DNA of 64,000 bases from Lipingzhangella_A rawalii (GTDB lineage: Bacteria > Actinomycetota > Actinomycetes > Streptosporangiales > Streptosporangiaceae). The notes under the pieces are model-generated. The model saw only the letters and a list, made by a program, of their open reading frames with translations, did not search any database and was not told the origin of the DNA. Below, piece by piece: positions 6,715 through 14,596 of the stretch (position 1 is its first letter; every line of letters begins with the position of its first letter). The stretch lies in assembly GCF_031628175.1 (NCBI RefSeq), contig NZ_JAVLVT010000001.1:806001-870000 (forward strand). Reading direction: 5' to 3'. A program made the translations under genes and the position numbers.

Positions 6715-9700
6715 GTGTCAACACAACGCCCCACCGACCCCGAGCCCCAGCGCACCGTAACCGCACTGCCCACCCAGGTGGACCTGCCGGCGATCGAACG
6801 GGCTGTTCTGGACCACTGGTCGACCGAGGGCACTTTCCAACGGTCCCTGGAACAGACCCGGGGCGGCCCCACATGGGTCTTCTTCGAAGGTCCCCCGACG
6901 GCGAACGGAACCCCCGGAATCCACCATGTGGAGGCCCGGGTGTTCAAGGACATCTTCCCGCGGTTCAAGACCATGCAGGGCTTCCATGTGGAACGCAAGG
7001 CCGGCTGGGACTGTCACGGCCTGCCGGTCGAGGTAGCCGTGGAACAGGAACTCGGGCTTTCCGGAAAGAAGGACATCGAGGAGTTCGGTGTCGCCGAGTT
7101 CAATGCCCACTGTCGCGAATCCGTACTGCGGAACGTCGGCGCCTTCAGCGAGATGACGCACCGCATGGGCCACTGGGTCAACCTGGACGAGGCCTACCGC
7201 ACGATGGACGCCAGCTATGTGGAGTCCGTGTGGTGGGCCCTGAAGGAGATCTGGAATCAGGGACTACTCGTTCAGGACTACCGGATCAGTCCCTACTGTC
7301 CCCGCTGCGGCACCACGCTCTCGGACCACGAACTCGCGCAGGGCTACGAAACCGTCACCGACCCATCGGTCTACGTGCGGTTCCCGATCGTGAGCGGCCC
7401 CCTTGCCGACACCGAACAACCGACATCCCTGTTGGTTTGGACCACGACCCCCTGGACCCTGGTCTCCAACACAGCCGTGGGCGCCCACCCAGAGGTCACC
7501 TATGTCGTCGTGTCCAACGGAACGGAACGGCTGCTGCTGGCCGAGCCCCTGGTGTCGACCGTCGTTGGCCCGGAGTGGACACCGACGGGAGAGCGCTATC
7601 TGGGGCGGGAACTGGAAGGGTGGCGCTACCAACGCCCCTTCGAACTCCTCGAGTTCCCCACCGAGGCGCACTTCGTGCTACTCGCCGACTTCGTCACCGT
7701 GGCGGACGGAACCGGTCTGGTCCACATGTCTCCCTCCTTCGGCGCTGACGACATGACGGCGTGCCGCGCCTACGACCTGCCGGTGATCAACCCGGTTCGC
7801 GAGGACGGTACCTTCGATCCGAGCCTCGACCTGGTCGGTGGTGAGTTCTTCAAGTCCGCGGACCCCACCCTGGTAGCCGACCTGCGATCCCGCGGGCTTC
7901 TCCTGTCCGAACAGGGATACGAACACAACTACCCGCACTGCTGGCGGTGCCACACCCCGCTGCTGTACTACGCGCTGCCGTCGTGGTACATCCGCACTAC
8001 GGCGATCAAGGAGCAACTACTCCGGGAGAACGCGCGCACGAACTGGGTCCCGGAGAACATCAAGGAGGGGCGCTTCGGGGAATGGCTCCGGAACAACGTG
8101 GACTGGTCGCTGTCCCGGAGCAGGTACTGGGGCACCCCACTGCCCGTGTGGATCTGTCCGCAGGACCACCGCACGTGTGTGGGTTCCCTGGCCGAGCTGG
8201 GCAGGCTCGCCGGAGCTGATCTGAGTTCCCTGGATCCGCACCGCCCGTACGTCGACGACGTGACCCTCACCTGTCCCGAATGCGCGGATACGGCACATCG
8301 CGTCCCCGAAGTGATCGACGTCTGGTTCGACTCCGGGTCCATGCCATTCGCCCAATGGGGAGCGCCCTGGCGAAACGACGAGGTGTTCCGCGCAAACTTC
8401 CCGGGTCAGTACATTTGCGAGGCCGTGGACCAGACCCGAGGCTGGTTCTACTCGATGATGGCCGTCAGCACCCTCGTCTTCGGACACTCCTCCTACGAGA
8501 ACGTGGTCTGCCTCGGCCACATCCTCGCCGAGGACGGCCGTAAGATGAGCAAGCACCTCGGCAACATCCTGGAACCGATCCCGGTCATGGATCGACACGG
8601 CGCGGACGCCCTGCGCTGGTTCATGGCGGCGAGTGGCTCGCCGTGGCTGTCCCGGAGGATCGGTCACTCATCGCTGGAGGACATCGTCCGCAAGGTCCTC
8701 CTGACCTACTACAACACGGCCTCCTTCTTCACCCTGTACGCACGCACCGGATCAGGATGGTCGCACGATCAGCTCGACGATGCGCCGCCGGTGCAGTCCC
8801 GCCCCCTGTTGGACCGGTGGGCACTCGCCGAGCTGCACCGAGTTGTGCGGGACGTCACCGCGGCCATGGAACGTTACGACACCGCCGCGGCCGGACGCAC
8901 CCTGGCGAATTTCGTGGACGACCTCTCGAACTGGTACGTCCGGCGCTCCCGGCGCAGATTCTGGTCCGGGGCGCACACCCCCCAGGGCGCTGCGGCCTTC
9001 GCAACACTCTTCGAGTGCCTGGAGACGGTCACCCTGCTCATGGCACCCCTGGTACCGTTCCTCACCGAACACGTGTGGCGTGCGTTGCGGCGTCCGTATG
9101 CTCCCGAGTCCGTTCACCTGGCGACGTGGCCAGAGCCAGACGCCACTCTGATCGACCCGGTGCTGACCGAACACATGGCTCTCACCCGCAGAATCGTGGA
9201 AATGGGGCGATCGGCTCGGGCCGAGTCGAAAGTGCGGACCCGGCAGCCTCTCCAGCGGGCGCTGGTAGCCGCCCCCGGCTTCGACACCCTGCCGGAGGAG
9301 CTGCGGGAACAGGTCGCCGCGGAACTGAACGTGGGCGCGGTCGAACCCCTGTCCATGGTGGGCGACCTCGTAGACCACACCGTCAAACCGAATTTCCGTG
9401 CGCTGGGTAAACGGTTCGCGAAGCGAACCCCGCGGGTCGCCGAAGCGATCGGAGCGGCAGACGCGACGAAACTGGTCCACCAGCTCCGCGACACAGGGCA
9501 AGCTCACGTCACGGTGGAAGGCGAGTCCATCGCCCTGGAGGAGTCGGAACTCATGGTCACCGAGCAGCCGCGTGAGGGCTGGGCCGTGGCCAGTGTCTCC
9601 GGTGAGACAGTCGCCCTGGACCTGACCATGACCGAGGAGCTGCACCGCGCCGGCATCGCACGCGAGGTTGTGCGCCTGATCCAGGAGGCCCGCAAATCCG

Positions 9701-9924
9701 CCGGGTTCGAGATCACCGACCGGATTGAACTGTGGTGGCGGGCCAGTGACGTGTCCACGGCCACAGCAATACGCGAACACACCACCCTCATCGCGGGTGA
9801 GGTCCTTGGTGTCCAGGTCACCGAGGCACCCGAGGGCGTCCCAGAGGCCGACAGCGACGACGCAACGTACGACGTTGACTCGTCGGAACTCGGGCTCACA
9901 CTGTGGCTACGCCGATCGGTGTAG
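6715..9924 (+). CDS. ileS: Isoleucyl-tRNA synthetase (IleRS2-like)
   Basis: A 1069-residue class I synthetase that charges tRNA-Ile, with Rossmann catalytic core, inserted CP1 editing domain, anticodon-binding domain and C-terminal extension. The KMSKS loop reads KMSKH (K610). The HIGH motif is replaced by GIHH (G68-I69-H70-H71) in the context EGPPTANGTPGIHH, an arrangement known from a subset of eukaryotic-type bacterial IleRS2 enzymes. The GTG start follows GGAGGG with a 10-base spacer. The gene is preceded by an isoleucine T-box, so expression should rise when tRNA-Ile is uncharged. A strong hairpin follows the stop. Confidence 0.97.
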   Translation: MSTQRPTDPEPQRTVTALPTQVDLPAIERAVLDHWSTEGTFQRSLEQTRGGPTWVFFEGPPTANGTPGIHHVEARVFKDIFPRFKTMQGFHVERKAGWDCHGLPVEVAVEQELGLSGKKDIEEFGVAEFNAHCRESVLRNVGAFSEMTHRMGHWVNLDEAYRTMDASYVESVWWALKEIWNQGLLVQDYRISPYCPRCGTTLSDHELAQGYETVTDPSVYVRFPIVSGPLADTEQPTSLLVWTTTPWTLVSNTAVGAHPEVTYVVVSNGTERLLLAEPLVSTVVGPEWTPTGERYLGRELEGWRYQRPFELLEFPTEAHFVLLADFVTVADGTGLVHMSPSFGADDMTACRAYDLPVINPVREDGTFDPSLDLVGGEFFKSADPTLVADLRSRGLLLSEQGYEHNYPHCWRCHTPLLYYALPSWYIRTTAIKEQLLRENARTNWVPENIKEGRFGEWLRNNVDWSLSRSRYWGTPLPVWICPQDHRTCVGSLAELGRLAGADLSSLDPHRPYVDDVTLTCPECADTAHRVPEVIDVWFDSGSMPFAQWGAPWRNDEVFRANFPGQYICEAVDQTRGWFYSMMAVSTLVFGHSSYENVVCLGHILAEDGRKMSKHLGNILEPIPVMDRHGADALRWFMAASGSPWLSRRIGHSSLEDIVRKVLLTYYNTASFFTLYARTGSGWSHDQLDDAPPVQSRPLLDRWALAELHRVVRDVTAAMERYDTAAAGRTLANFVDDLSNWYVRRSRRRFWSGAHTPQGAAAFATLFECLETVTLLMAPLVPFLTEHVWRALRRPYAPESVHLATWPEPDATLIDPVLTEHMALTRRIVEMGRSARAESKVRTRQPLQRALVAAPGFDTLPEELREQVAAELNVGAVEPLSMVGDLVDHTVKPNFRALGKRFAKRTPRVAEAIGAADATKLVHQLRDTGQAHVTVEGESIALEESELMVTEQPREGWAVASVSGETVALDLTMTEELHRAGIAREVVRLIQEARKSAGFEITDRIELWWRASDVSTATAIREHTTLIAGEVLGVQVTEAPEGVPEADSDDATYDVDSSELGLTLWLRRSV

Positions 9925-9934
9925 CCAACCGAAC

Positions 9935-9978
9935 GCCCGTGGTCGTGCCCCGGTGGAACTCGGGGCGCGACCACGGGC
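9935..9978. terminator. Long hairpin between convergent genes, bidirectional terminator
   Basis: An 18-base arm starting GCCCGTGGTCG (9935-9952) pairs with an arm ending CGACCACGGGC (9961-9978). There is one T/G position and an 8-base loop. It lies 10 bases after the ileS stop and 18 bases before the end of the convergent gene at 9996. There is no U tract, as is common for actinobacterial terminators. Confidence 0.8.
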
Positions 9979-9995
9979 AGGCGCCGTTGTGCCAC

Positions 9996-11030
9996 TCACT
10001 GGATTCGCTTGGGCGAACCCGGCCCAGAACACCGGGATCTCCCGGACTCGGTGTCCGGCGCCCTCGAAGAATCGACGGCTTCGGCTTCGGCTTCGGCTTC
10101 GGCTTCGGCTTCGGCTTCGGCTTCGGCTTCGGCTTCGGCTTCGGCTTCGGCTTCGGCTTCGGCTTCGGCTTCGGCTTCGGCTTCGGCTTCGGCTTCGGCT
10201 TCGGCGATGAGACTAGCCGAGTCGCCCTCGGCGGGCTGATCCGGTGGCTCGACCTCGGGCAGGGCGCTCGCCGCGTCCGCGCACTCATCGAACGCCGCCC
10301 CTGCGGTATCCACAACGCCGGTGTCCGGCGCGGGTGTCGCCTCGGTTGGCTCCGGACCAGAGACAGGATTCGCGCTGGAGCCGTGGCCGATCGTTGCCGC
10401 ATCGTCCGGGGTCTGGTCGCTGTCCGACATCTCAGTGTCGGACTCCCAGGTGATCCCGGAACAGGATGCCGGAGCGGGATCGGATTCCGCTAGAGCCCGC
10501 AATGCGGCCGTGGTTTCCTCCCAGTCCAACGGACCGGTGGTTTCGGATGCCTCCTCGGCAACCCCTGGACGTTCAGTCCCAGGTTCCGGCTGGGCATCGC
10601 CCGTAGCGGGTGCCGGGAGTGCCGAACCGTTCAACCGGTGGTCCAGATCCTGCCCGGCCAGGGACCGACTGAAGGACGCAGCGGCGCCGCCATCCCGGGG
10701 CCAGTAAGCGTCGTCCGGGCCGGAGCTGATGCCCGGGAGACCCGGTGTTGGCTCCTGGCCGACCTCAGCTTCGTCTACGGGCGCCTTCCCCAAACCGCCC
10801 GTCGACACTGGAACCGAGCTGTCGGCACTCTCGGTGGAACGCTGGTCCACCTGTCCGGAGTTCCCTCTTCGCCATCGGCGTCGGCTGAGCATCGTCTCAA
10901 CGGCAAGCAGCACCGCTGAAACCCCCCAGAGTCCAAGCGCAACATAGACCAGAGGTAGCTCAGCAAGTGCTAACGCCAGCACGATGACGACGACCGCAGC
11001 CATCGCGAAGGCCAGGCAGAGGATAATCAC
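9996..11030 (-). CDS. Unknown membrane protein with long Glu-Ala repeat
   Basis: A 344-residue protein. Two hydrophobic segments (about 2-22 and 26-46) are followed by a basic stretch (SRRRWRRG), then about 225 residues of acidic, Pro/Ser/Thr/Glu-rich low-complexity sequence. An uninterrupted Glu-Ala dipeptide run (about 276-318) and a short basic tail complete it. The frame is supported by the membrane segments and by its position 24 bases after divIVA. With both membrane segments near the N-terminus, the acidic tail should sit on one side of the membrane, probably cytoplasmic. The repeat is coded by a hexanucleotide array, so length can vary without a frameshift. No family recognised; a partner of DivIVA or the polar growth machinery is only a guess from position. 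Confidence 0.7.
   Translation of the reverse strand: MIILCLAFAMAAVVVIVLALALAELPLVYVALGLWGVSAVLLAVETMLSRRRWRRGNSGQVDQRSTESADSSVPVSTGGLGKAPVDEAEVGQEPTPGLPGISSGPDDAYWPRDGGAAASFSRSLAGQDLDHRLNGSALPAPATGDAQPEPGTERPGVAEEASETTGPLDWEETTAALRALAESDPAPASCSGITWESDTEMSDSDQTPDDAATIGHGSSANPVSGPEPTEATPAPDTGVVDTAGAAFDECADAASALPEVEPPDQPAEGDSASLIAEAEAEAEAEAEAEAEAEAEAEAEAEAEAEAEAEAEAEAEAEAVDSSRAPDTESGRSRCSGPGSPKRIQ
10077..10205. repeat. Perfect hexanucleotide tandem repeat (GGCTTC), about 21.5 copies
   Basis: 129 bases of GGCTTC in uninterrupted, exact head-to-tail copies. On the minus strand it codes Glu-Ala in the 344-residue gene. A 6-base unit keeps the frame when copies are gained or lost. Other frames read Gly-Phe, Ser-Ala, Leu-Arg or Lys-Pro and account for several spurious open frames here. 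Confidence 0.97.
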
Positions 11031-11054
11031 CGAACGGGGAACCCTTCCCGGGAA

Positions 11055-12005
11055 CTACCGGTGTTCGTGCGGCGGTTCACCCGGGTGGTATCCACCGTGC
11101 TGCACGGCTTCCGGCTGCTGGGCCGCGAACTGTGCCTGGCTCGGCCCGGCTGCCGCCGGCTGTCCTCCGGTGTGTTGCATCGCGGGCGCACCCCCGGTCG
11201 CCGCGCCGGACATCGTCGCGAAGTTTCCAGTGTTTCCAGTGTTGCCCGCGGGCTCTTGGGCTCCCTCGTTGAGCTCCCGAAGCTGACGCTCGAAGTACTC
11301 CTTGAGTCGGCTTCGGTACTCACGCTCGAAATCCTTGAGCCCGTTCACACGGTGCTCCAGCTCGTCGCGCTGCTGCACCAGCGAACCCATGACCTGCCGG
11401 TGACGCTCCTGGGCGTCCCGGTCGAGATTCTCGGCCTTGGCGCGAGCCTCACTGACCATCTGCTCGGCCTGACGGCGTGCCTTGCCCAGAATGTCCTCGG
11501 CCTCGTGCCGCGCACGGCCAAGCGTCTCGTCCGCTTCCCTCCGAGCATCGGAGATTGCCTGGTCAGCGGTCTGCTGAGCGAGAGCGAGTACCCGGGAGGC
11601 CGTGTCGGTGTTCTCTCCGTCACCACCCTGCTGCGCCCCCATCGCCATGCTCGCGGCCAGAGCCGAATCCGACTGTGCCTGAGGCTGGGGCTGGGGTTGG
11701 GGCTGGGCCTGTGCCTGGGGTTGGGGCTGAGGCTGGGCCTGGGGCTCCGGTTGTTGCTGCTGCGCCTCAGGAGCCATCTGACCACCCTGCTCCTGCGGCT
11801 GGGCGTCCTGGGCTGACATCGGAGGAACCTTGCCACGCAGGCACTCGGCGAGCTTACCGCGCAGCTCCTCGTTCTCCTGGATGAGTCGGTCGAGCTCCGA
11901 CTCGACCTCATCGAGGAAAGCGTCGACCTCCTCCTCGTCATAGCCCGGCCTCAGCCGGGTGGTACTGAACTGCTTATTCCGCACGTCAGCGGGTGTCAGC
12001 GGCAT
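11055..12005 (-). CDS. divIVA: DivIVA/Wag31 polar growth protein
   Basis: A 316-residue cytoplasmic coiled-coil scaffold that binds curved membrane at cell poles and organises tip growth in actinobacteria. The N-terminal DivIVA domain (residues 1-60) has the conserved LTPADVRNKQF and RPGYDEEEVDAFLDEVE. A Gln/Pro/Ala-rich low-complexity linker (about 65-115) follows, then a coiled coil (about 130-255, Ala/Glu/Arg heptads) and a Gly/Gln/Ala-rich tail. The linker between the two coiled-coil parts is coded by imperfect GGCTGG-type repeats (about 11680-11770). It sits downstream of sepF and yggT, the usual actinobacterial order. Confidence 0.96.
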   Translation of the reverse strand: MPLTPADVRNKQFSTTRLRPGYDEEEVDAFLDEVESELDRLIQENEELRGKLAECLRGKVPPMSAQDAQPQEQGGQMAPEAQQQQPEPQAQPQPQPQAQAQPQPQPQPQAQSDSALAASMAMGAQQGGDGENTDTASRVLALAQQTADQAISDARREADETLGRARHEAEDILGKARRQAEQMVSEARAKAENLDRDAQERHRQVMGSLVQQRDELEHRVNGLKDFEREYRSRLKEYFERQLRELNEGAQEPAGNTGNTGNFATMSGAATGGAPAMQHTGGQPAAAGPSQAQFAAQQPEAVQHGGYHPGEPPHEHR

Positions 12006-12136
12006 GATCGTCTCCTTGGCGCGCTTGGACTCTGTCCGTAGGGACGCTACCCGATCGTGATGATACGTGCCGTGGGACCCTCACGAAGACCACAAATCGG
12101 AACGAGGGGAATCTCTTCCTTCTCCTTTGCCAGTAC

Positions 12137-12430
12137 TTACCAGAGGAGGGCACGAGCGATCCACATGAGGATCAGCACGATCAGGAACAACGCTGTGTAG
12201 CTCAGATCCAGCGGAATGCTGCCGAGCCGCACCGGCTTGACGAACTGCCGGATGAAACGCAACGGCGGATCGGTGAGGGTGTATACCAGCTCGGCAACAA
12301 CCAGCATGAAACCCCGTGGTTTCCAGTCCCGGGACCACTGCTGCACGATGTCCAGGACCAGCCGGCCGATGAGCACGAACATGTAGAGGTAGAGGATGAC
12401 GTACACCACGCCAACCACTGTGCCTAGCAT
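12137..12430 (-). CDS. yggT: YggT-family membrane protein
   Basis: A 97-residue protein with two hydrophobic helices separated by a loop containing the family signature TDPPLRFIRQFVKP. The start is taken at the ATG 12428-12430, with GAGGG 5 bases upstream; the frame stays open a further nine codons. YggT proteins are small inner-membrane proteins found between sepF and divIVA in Gram-positive dcw clusters. They have been linked to division or osmotic stress, but without a defined biochemical role. Confidence 0.9.
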   Translation of the reverse strand: MLGTVVGVVYVILYLYMFVLIGRLVLDIVQQWSRDWKPRGFMLVVAELVYTLTDPPLRFIRQFVKPVRLGSIPLDLSYTALFLIVLILMWIARALLW

Positions 12431-12499
12431 CGTGTCCCTCCAACGGGCCGGACGCACGCTCCGGCCATACTCTCCGTGTCTCGGCCTGTGATCATAGTT

Positions 12500-13027
12500 C
12501 TAGCTCTGATTAAAGAACCCTCGTTCCGCGATCCGCGCCTTGTCCTCCGCCGTGACCTCCACGTTGGCCGGGGACAGCAGGAACACCTTGTTTGTGACGC
12601 GTTCAATACTTCCGTGAAGCCCGAAGATCAGTCCCGCAGCGAAGTCCACCAAACGCTTGGCGTCACTGTCGACCATCTCCGAAAGGTTCATAATCACCGG
12701 GATTCCTTCCCGGAAGTGCTCCCCGATGGTACGTGCCTCGTTGTACGTTCGTGGGTGCAGTGTGGTGATCCGCGCAAGGTCGGTCGTGGCCGACAGGGGA
12801 CGGGTTGCACCGCGCCGCTCTCCAGACGTCACCGGTTGATCCGCATCTTCCAGCATAACTTCAGATCGGGAATCGGGGTCCGAGCCGTCCGGCTCGCCCC
12901 TGCGCCGGTCGTCGACACCCTCGTCGAAGTCGTCGAAGTCATCGTACTCATCCGCGAAGCGGTGATCGTAACGGTCGTCCTCCACGAGGCCGAGGTAGAC
13001 CGCCGCCTTGCGCATCACGCTGGCCAT
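12500..13027 (-). CDS. sepF: Cell division protein SepF
   Basis: A 175-residue FtsZ-binding membrane anchor. It begins with the amphipathic membrane-binding helix MASVMRKAAVYLGLVEDD, continues with an acidic Asp/Arg-rich linker, and ends with the SepF core (about residues 85-170: ITTLHPRTYNEARTIGEHFR, then NLSEMVDSDAKRLVDFAAGL). In actinobacteria, which lack FtsA, SepF is the main tether of the Z ring. The ATG at 13025-13027 has GGAGG 7 bases upstream. It lies between yggS and yggT. Confidence 0.96.
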   Translation of the reverse strand: MASVMRKAAVYLGLVEDDRYDHRFADEYDDFDDFDEGVDDRRRGEPDGSDPDSRSEVMLEDADQPVTSGERRGATRPLSATTDLARITTLHPRTYNEARTIGEHFREGIPVIMNLSEMVDSDAKRLVDFAAGLIFGLHGSIERVTNKVFLLSPANVEVTAEDKARIAERGFFNQS

Positions 13028-13139
13028 CTCATGTCCTCCGTCGTCCTGTGGCATACCGCGGATGACTCGCCGTGACTTACGCCTCCTTCACCCTTGAGGG
13101 CGCATCGGGCGGATGACTGCCATGGCTCATCTGGGGACA

Positions 13140-13856
13140 TTACCCGACGATCGGCGCACGGTCGCCGAGCAACGCCGCACCGATGCGCAGGTGTGTTGCC
13201 CCGTGGGCCACGGCCAGTTCCAGGTCGCCACTCATACCGGCGGAGACCACATCAGCCTGCGGATACCGCTCCCGTACGGCGGCGGCCGCGTCCGCGAGTA
13301 CCGCAAAGCCCGCTTCAGGATCGCCTTGCCGGGATGCCACCGCCATCACTCCGGCGAGTTCCAATCCCTCCTCCTCCACCACCTTGTCGGCGAGCTTCAC
13401 AGCCTCGGTGGGCGGCACCCCACCGCGCGTCGCAAGCTCACCGGAGATACCCGGCGGATCCAGGTTGACCTGGACCAGACAACGAACGGTCCGATGCGCA
13501 TCCCGAGCACCCCGCCCCAGAGCGCCGATCAGCCGAGGCCGGTCCACGGAATGGACCATGTAGGCATACCGGGCCACGGACCGAGCCTTACGGGTCTGGA
13601 GCTGACCAACGAAGTGCCACCGCACATCCAGGTCGGCACATTCGGCGGCCTTGGCCGCCGCCTCCTGGTCTCGGTTCTCCCCAATATCCCCGACCCCCAG
13701 CTGGGCCAGGGCGCGGACATCATCGGCCGGGCGGGTCTTCGTGACCGCAACCAGCGTCACCTCCGCGGCCGATCGACCCGCCCGCGAGCAGGCAGTGGCG
13801 ATGCGGGTGTGTACGTCAGCCAGATTCTGACGGATCTCCTCCAGGCGCTCACTCAC
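13140..13856 (-). CDS. yggS: YggS/PLPBP pyridoxal phosphate homeostasis protein
   Basis: A 238-residue single-domain TIM barrel of alanine-racemase fold. The pyridoxal-phosphate lysine lies in the strand VTLVAVTKTRP. Further family motifs are GENRDQEAAAKA, WHFVGQLQTRKAR and the phosphate-binding SAGMSGDLELAVAHG with HLRIGAALLG. It keeps pyridoxal phosphate balanced and has no known catalytic activity. The GTG at 13854-13856 follows GGAGG by 7 bases and overlaps the end of pgeF by 8 bases; the frame upstream remains open but is pgeF antisense-frame sequence. Confidence 0.93.
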   Translation of the reverse strand: MSERLEEIRQNLADVHTRIATACSRAGRSAAEVTLVAVTKTRPADDVRALAQLGVGDIGENRDQEAAAKAAECADLDVRWHFVGQLQTRKARSVARYAYMVHSVDRPRLIGALGRGARDAHRTVRCLVQVNLDPPGISGELATRGGVPPTEAVKLADKVVEEEGLELAGVMAVASRQGDPEAGFAVLADAAAAVRERYPQADVVSAGMSGDLELAVAHGATHLRIGAALLGDRAPIVG

Positions 13857-14580
13857 GTTGCGACCTCCAAACAAAGGTGGCGAACCGCCCGGTGCGCCCG
13901 TCCCTGCGGTACGAGAAAAGCTCGGAGTTCTCCAAGGTACAGCGCGGGTCGTGACGCAGGTCCCGCACCCCGGCCCGCCGCAGCTGCGCCGAGACTCCGG
14001 AACGCAGGTCGACTCCGGGAGTTCCTGCACGGGTGTGGCACACCGCCTCGGGGACAGCCTGCCCCACCCGCTCCTGAAGCTGGCGGCCCACTTCATAGCA
14101 CCGACCGCAGATCGCGGGGCCGAGCAGTGCGGTCATGCGCCCCGGAACCGCCCCCTGTCGCGACATCTCGCTCACCAACCGGAACGCGACCCCGGCCACG
14201 GTCCCCGGTCGGCCGGAGTGCGCGGCCCCGACCACCCCGGCTTCTGCGTCGGCGAGAACGAGGGGGAGACAATCAGCCACCTGAACCGCGAGCACCACCT
14301 CGCTCCGTGTGGTCACGAGAGCATCCACCCCCGACACGCCGCCGGGTTCGGAAACCACCGCCACATCCGCCCCGTGCACCTGATCCATCCAGGCAACCTG
14401 ATTCGCCGAGATGCCGATGTGTTCGGCGGCGATCTCCCGGTTCCTGGTCACCGCCGCGCGCTCGTCACCAACACCATGGCTCAGGTTCAGACGCGCGAAC
14501 GGCGGGGCGCTAACCCCGCCGTCCCAACGTTGACTTGTCCAGGTGTGGACACCCGCCCCCAGTGTGCTCGTCGCTGTCAT
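13849..14580 (-). CDS. pgeF: Peptidoglycan editing factor PgeF (YfiH/YlmD, multicopper-type fold)
   Basis: A 243-residue protein of the YfiH/DUF152 family. Metal-site motifs are present: QVHG (near residue 69), VQVADCLPLVLAD, and AAHSGRPGT, which supply the conserved His/Cys/His. Members have been assigned purine nucleoside phosphorylase activity in vitro and, in E. coli, a role in preventing mis-incorporation of L-Ser into peptidoglycan. The position right after ftsZ is conserved in actinobacteria. It overlaps yggS by 8 bases and follows ftsZ by 16 bases. Confidence 0.9.
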   Translation of the reverse strand: MTATSTLGAGVHTWTSQRWDGGVSAPPFARLNLSHGVGDERAAVTRNREIAAEHIGISANQVAWMDQVHGADVAVVSEPGGVSGVDALVTTRSEVVLAVQVADCLPLVLADAEAGVVGAAHSGRPGTVAGVAFRLVSEMSRQGAVPGRMTALLGPAICGRCYEVGRQLQERVGQAVPEAVCHTRAGTPGVDLRSGVSAQLRRAGVRDLRHDPRCTLENSELFSYRRDGRTGRFATFVWRSQRE

Positions 14581-14596
14581 AGACAGCAGGGTAGGG

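Noticed and set aside
10077..10205. Possible CRISPR array
   Set aside because: A 6-base unit without spacers is a simple tandem repeat, and no cas genes are present.
9903..10493. Open frames coding (Gly-Phe)n, (Ser-Ala)n, (Leu-Arg)n and (Lys-Pro)n across the hexamer array
   Set aside because: They exist because a 6-base repeat without stops opens every frame. Only the Glu-Ala frame continues into a long protein with membrane helices and a sensible position in the operon.
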